Made by a program: the position numbers and the translations under genes
The notes under the pieces: generated by a model
Databases searched by the model: none
Told to the model about the DNA's origin: nothing
The model's input: only the letters and a program-made list of their open reading frames with translations
Origin: Nitrospira defluvii
Lineage (GTDB): Bacteria; Nitrospirota; Nitrospiria; Nitrospirales; Nitrospiraceae
Length of the DNA: 64,000 nt
Direction of reading: 5' to 3'
Assembly (NCBI GenBank): GCA_000196815.1
Contig: FP929003.1
Location: forward strand, 558,001 to 622,000
In this document: piece by piece, positions 61,547-64,000 of the stretch
How positions within the stretch are numbered: the stretch's first letter is position 1
Layout of the letters: the number at the start of each line of letters is the position of its first letter

Positions 61547-62851
61547 ATGTTCTCCACAGAGCCCACGGTGCCGCGGACGGTAGCCGCCCTACGCAAGCGT
61601 TGGTTGCTGGCTCATCGATACCTCGGGCTCACGGCCGGAGCCCTGTTGGTGCTGATCGGGCTGACGGGCAGCATCCTCGTGTTTCATCTGGAGATCGACG
61701 AGTGGCTGAACCCCGACTTGATCCGGGTGGCACCGAAGCCCGGTGGTTCGGCAGCCTATCGTCCGGTGGATGAGATGGCCGAGGCTGCGCGACGTATCAT
61801 GCCGCAGGGGGGGCAGCTGGTCTTCGGGCAATACCCGCGTCATGACGGAATCGCCTTTCGGTGGAACGTGTCGGTGCCCACGGGGCCGGACGCGAAGGCA
61901 CCGATGGATTTTGAGCTTCACCACGTGTTCGTCGATCCGTATAGCGCCAAGGTCATCGGGTCCCGATTGGTCCGGCCGGCCGGCCTCGGCGGCGCCGTGC
62001 CTCGTACGTTCGTCGGCTTCGTGTTTGCGCTGCACTATGCGTTGCTGTTGCCGCGCTTCGGAGACCCGCCGTTCGGGGATACGGTTGTCGCCGTCATCGG
62101 GATGGTGCTGATCGTGTCTTTGTTCACAGGTCTATACCTCTGGTGGCCGCGGAACGGCGGGTGGCGTGCGGCGTTGACGATCAAACGCCGGGCCCATGTG
62201 CGCCGGGTCCATTTCGACGTGCACAAGACAGCGGGAGTGTATTGCTCGCTCATCTTCCTGGCCATCTTTGTATCCGGGGTCTTTCTCAACCTGCGGGCGC
62301 CGTTCCACGCGGTCGTGCGGCTGTTTTCCCCCACCATCGACCGATACGACATTCACTCGAAACCGGCCGAGGGCCGCGGATCCGTCTCTCTGGGACAGGT
62401 CATGCAGACCGTGGAAACGCAGTACCCGGGAGGGCGGCCGGAATGGCTCTACCTGCCGAAGAAACCGACCGGCACCTATACGATCTGCCGGCGCGATGTT
62501 CCTGGGCTGAGCCTGGTATTGAGCCGGCGATGCGTAGTGGTGGATCGGTACAGCGGCGACATTGTGCACGTGCAAAGCCCGGAGCGCGGGACGGCCGGGG
62601 ACCACTTCATTCAATGGCAATGGCCGATGCATTCGGGACAGATCTTCGGCCTGACCGGGCGCTGGATCGTGTTGGTCTCGGGCCTGATCTGTCCACTCCT
62701 GTTTGTGACGGGCTGGTATCTCTGGCGGCGAAAACGCCGAGGGATGCACGGGCGGCCGCCCATAGGGAATGGCGTTCCGAGCGGAGCGTGTCAAGTCGGG
62801 GCTCGCGCAGGCGAGGGGGCCGCAGTATCAGTGAAAGGAAACGGCACATGA
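61547..62851 (+). CDS. PepSY-associated membrane protein (siderophore reductase-like)
   Basis: 434 aa. Four membrane helices are clear (~residues 25-50, 165-215, 238-262, 365-395) around periplasmic PepSY-type domains; LAHRYLGLTAGALLVLIGLT at the start, LHYALLLPRF, FDVHKTAGVYCSLIFLAIFV in the middle and WPMHSGQIFGLTGRWIVLVS near the end give conserved membrane His residues that could ligate haem. Members such as FsrB/PiuB act as inner-membrane ferric-siderophore reductases or iron-uptake factors. Stop overlaps the exbB ATG (ATGA), linking both to the receptor upstream. Confidence 0.88.
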   Translation: MFSTEPTVPRTVAALRKRWLLAHRYLGLTAGALLVLIGLTGSILVFHLEIDEWLNPDLIRVAPKPGGSAAYRPVDEMAEAARRIMPQGGQLVFGQYPRHDGIAFRWNVSVPTGPDAKAPMDFELHHVFVDPYSAKVIGSRLVRPAGLGGAVPRTFVGFVFALHYALLLPRFGDPPFGDTVVAVIGMVLIVSLFTGLYLWWPRNGGWRAALTIKRRAHVRRVHFDVHKTAGVYCSLIFLAIFVSGVFLNLRAPFHAVVRLFSPTIDRYDIHSKPAEGRGSVSLGQVMQTVETQYPGGRPEWLYLPKKPTGTYTICRRDVPGLSLVLSRRCVVVDRYSGDIVHVQSPERGTAGDHFIQWQWPMHSGQIFGLTGRWIVLVSGLICPLLFVTGWYLWRRKRRGMHGRPPIGNGVPSGACQVGARAGEGAAVSVKGNGT

Positions 62852-63273
62852 ACGGATTGAAAGAAGCGGTGGAGTACGGCGTGATCGGGTTATTGGTTGG
62901 ACTAAGTCTCTGGGCAGTGGCCGTGGCGATTGAGCGGTGGCTGTGTTACCGGCGGATCGATGTGCGGGGATTCACCTCCCTGGAGGAATGCGAAATCGTG
63001 CTGACCAGGCGGCTGGTCGTGATCGGTACCGTGGCGGCCAACGCGCCCTATATCGGGCTGCTGGGGACGGTGTTGGGCATCATGCTCACCTTCCACACCA
63101 TGGGCACGTCCGGCGCGCTAGCCGTCACCACGATCATGATCGGCCTGAGTCTCGCGTTGAAGGCCACCGCCGCGGGATTGGTCGTCGCGATTCCCTGCGT
63201 CGTCATGAACAACGTGCTCCGGCGGCGCGTCAGCGAGTTGCTCGCGCAGTACAAGGCGCACCATGGAGCGTGA
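62848..63273 (+). CDS. exbB: ExbB proton-channel subunit, short form
   Basis: 141 aa from ATG 62848 (GTGAAAGG upstream), overlapping the PepSY stop by 4 bp. Three membrane helices: ~8-28, ~58-90 (IGTVAANAPYIGLLGTVLGI, the family signature) and ~98-125 (TTIMIGLSLALKATAAGLVV). It lacks the extended cytoplasmic loop of enterobacterial ExbB, resembling the short epsilonproteobacterial type. With ExbD it forms the proton-driven motor for TonB. Confidence 0.92.
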   Translation: MNGLKEAVEYGVIGLLVGLSLWAVAVAIERWLCYRRIDVRGFTSLEECEIVLTRRLVVIGTVAANAPYIGLLGTVLGIMLTFHTMGTSGALAVTTIMIGLSLALKATAAGLVVAIPCVVMNNVLRRRVSELLAQYKAHHGA

Positions 63274-63637
63274 GGTCGATCAAATCAATGTGATTCCGTT
63301 GGTAGACATCATGCTGGTCTTGCTCGTGATTGTGCTGACCACGGCGACCTTCATCACAACGGGACAGATTCCCGTCAATCTCGCGAAGGCCGGTTCGGCG
63401 AGCGAGCGGCACGATCGGCCGATCATTGTCACCGTCACCGCGGAGGGCGGCCTGTTTGTCGATGACCATCCGTTGGTCGATGCGGCATTGGAAACGGCGC
63501 TCCAGGATCGCGGACGGGAGTCGCCCGTGCTGGTGCGCGCAGACAAAGTCACGAAATTGGAACGGTTCGTCGGGATCGTGGATCGCGTGCGCACGATGGG
63601 TTTTCAGCAGGTGAGCTTGGAAGTAGTGCGGACGTAA
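63263..63637 (+). CDS. exbD: ExbD proton-motor subunit
   Basis: 124 aa. Single N-terminal helix with the functional Asp (INVIPLVDIMLVLLVIVLTT, Asp15) followed by a periplasmic domain (DRPIIVTVTAEGGLFVDDHP ... VRTMGFQQVSLEVVRT). It overlaps the end of exbB by 11 bp. With ExbB it powers TonB, whose gene lies 22 kb upstream. Confidence 0.94.
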   Translation: MEREVDQINVIPLVDIMLVLLVIVLTTATFITTGQIPVNLAKAGSASERHDRPIIVTVTAEGGLFVDDHPLVDAALETALQDRGRESPVLVRADKVTKLERFVGIVDRVRTMGFQQVSLEVVRT

Positions 63638-63680
63638 GCATGCGTGCCGGACTCCGCGCCGGTGATGAAAGGAAAATCAT

Positions 63681-64000
63681 ATGATGTCACGGAAAATCGT
63701 GCAGCACGGGGTCGCGGGAATGATGCTGGTATGCGGTTGGCTTGTGGGTTCCACCTGGGCCCAGAGCGAACCATCGTCATCGACGCCGGGCACAATGGAA
63801 TCGGAGGCGGTCTTGCGCGAACGGCTTCAGCAGAATGGAAATGAGCGAGAGCAACTCCTCCGGCAATTGGAAGATCTCAGCCGCATCCGAGATGAGGCCT
63901 TGCCGGCGAATGAGAAACCCCAGCGTTACCAGGAAGCAGCCGTGCCTCAGTCCGATGGAGTCGATGCGCCCGAAGCGGTTCCGGTGTACGACTTGGCCGA
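63681..64000 (+). CDS. TonB-dependent receptor, N-terminus only (cut by right edge)
   Basis: The frame opens at ATG 63681 (AAAGGAAAA just upstream) and runs past the edge. The visible ~106 residues are a signal peptide (MMSRKIVQHGVAGMMLVCGW..., to about residue 28), a helical coiled-coil-like segment (LRERLQQNGNEREQLLRQLE) and the sequence DAPEAVPVYDLA, which lines up with AAEAIPQYELSDVSIV just before the plug of the 45739-48063 receptor. So this is very probably a second receptor with the same N-terminal extension. It lies 44 bp after exbD. Confidence 0.65.
   Translation, partial: MMSRKIVQHGVAGMMLVCGWLVGSTWAQSEPSSSTPGTMESEAVLRERLQQNGNEREQLLRQLEDLSRIRDEALPANEKPQRYQEAAVPQSDGVDAPEAVPVYDLA

Overview
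The window is GC-rich, tightly packed bacterial chromosome. Fused nuoCD in a complete 13-gene complex I operon, a Gram-negative envelope (TonB, outer-membrane receptors, lipoproteins) and an intergenic repeat of about 124 bp that I associate with Nitrospira together suggest Nitrospirota, probably Nitrospira. This assignment rests on gene style and memory; there is no rRNA or other decisive marker. I found no rRNA, tRNA or CRISPR array.

Layout. (1) 1-2.35 kb: a four-gene minus-strand operon of small exported or lipoprotein genes of unknown function, the last running off the left edge. (2) 2.7-9.8 kb: housekeeping genes: uvrC, a dapF-like epimerase with both catalytic cysteines replaced by serine, a glyoxalase-fold protein, a GNAT acetyltransferase, a polysaccharide deacetylase, a site-2-protease/CBS protein and a YihY-family membrane protein. 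(3) 9.9-26.3 kb: nuoN-M-L-K-J-I-H-G-F-E-CD-B-A on the minus strand, headed by a MidA/NDUFAF7-type methyltransferase whose end overlaps nuoA. Short inverted repeats built on GTGAAGCG fill several gaps of this operon. (4) 26.9-33.4 kb: an accessory patch with a lone BLUF photoreceptor, an RHS/YD remnant, a CHC2 zinc-finger (primase-like) gene broken by an IS30-family element, a small HEH-motif protein and a large metzincin metalloprotease. (5) 33.6-37.7 kb: secA and a TPR protein. (6) 37.8-64 kb: a large plus-strand island devoted to TonB-dependent uptake.

The island is the most interesting part. It carries tonB, a short exbB with exbD, five TonB-dependent receptors (the last cut by the window edge), a PepSY reductase-like protein, two TlpA-type thioredoxins, two paralogous beta-propeller proteins with a conserved CxCCR / FEGNVR / ACPHR signature, a His-loop outer-membrane barrel, a DMT transporter with a very His-rich tail, a lipoprotein amidohydrolase with a His-rich insertion, an S9-family protein that has lost its catalytic Ser and His, an excisionase-type HTH protein, and five tiny one-helix proteins rich in His/Cys that end in an R-x-P-P-like motif. 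My inference is a metal or metallophore acquisition locus, plausibly copper and/or ferric siderophores, in which thiol-redox proteins keep Cys/His-rich periplasmic proteins reduced, receptors import the ligand, and TonB/ExbB/ExbD energise them. The substrate is not shown by the sequence.
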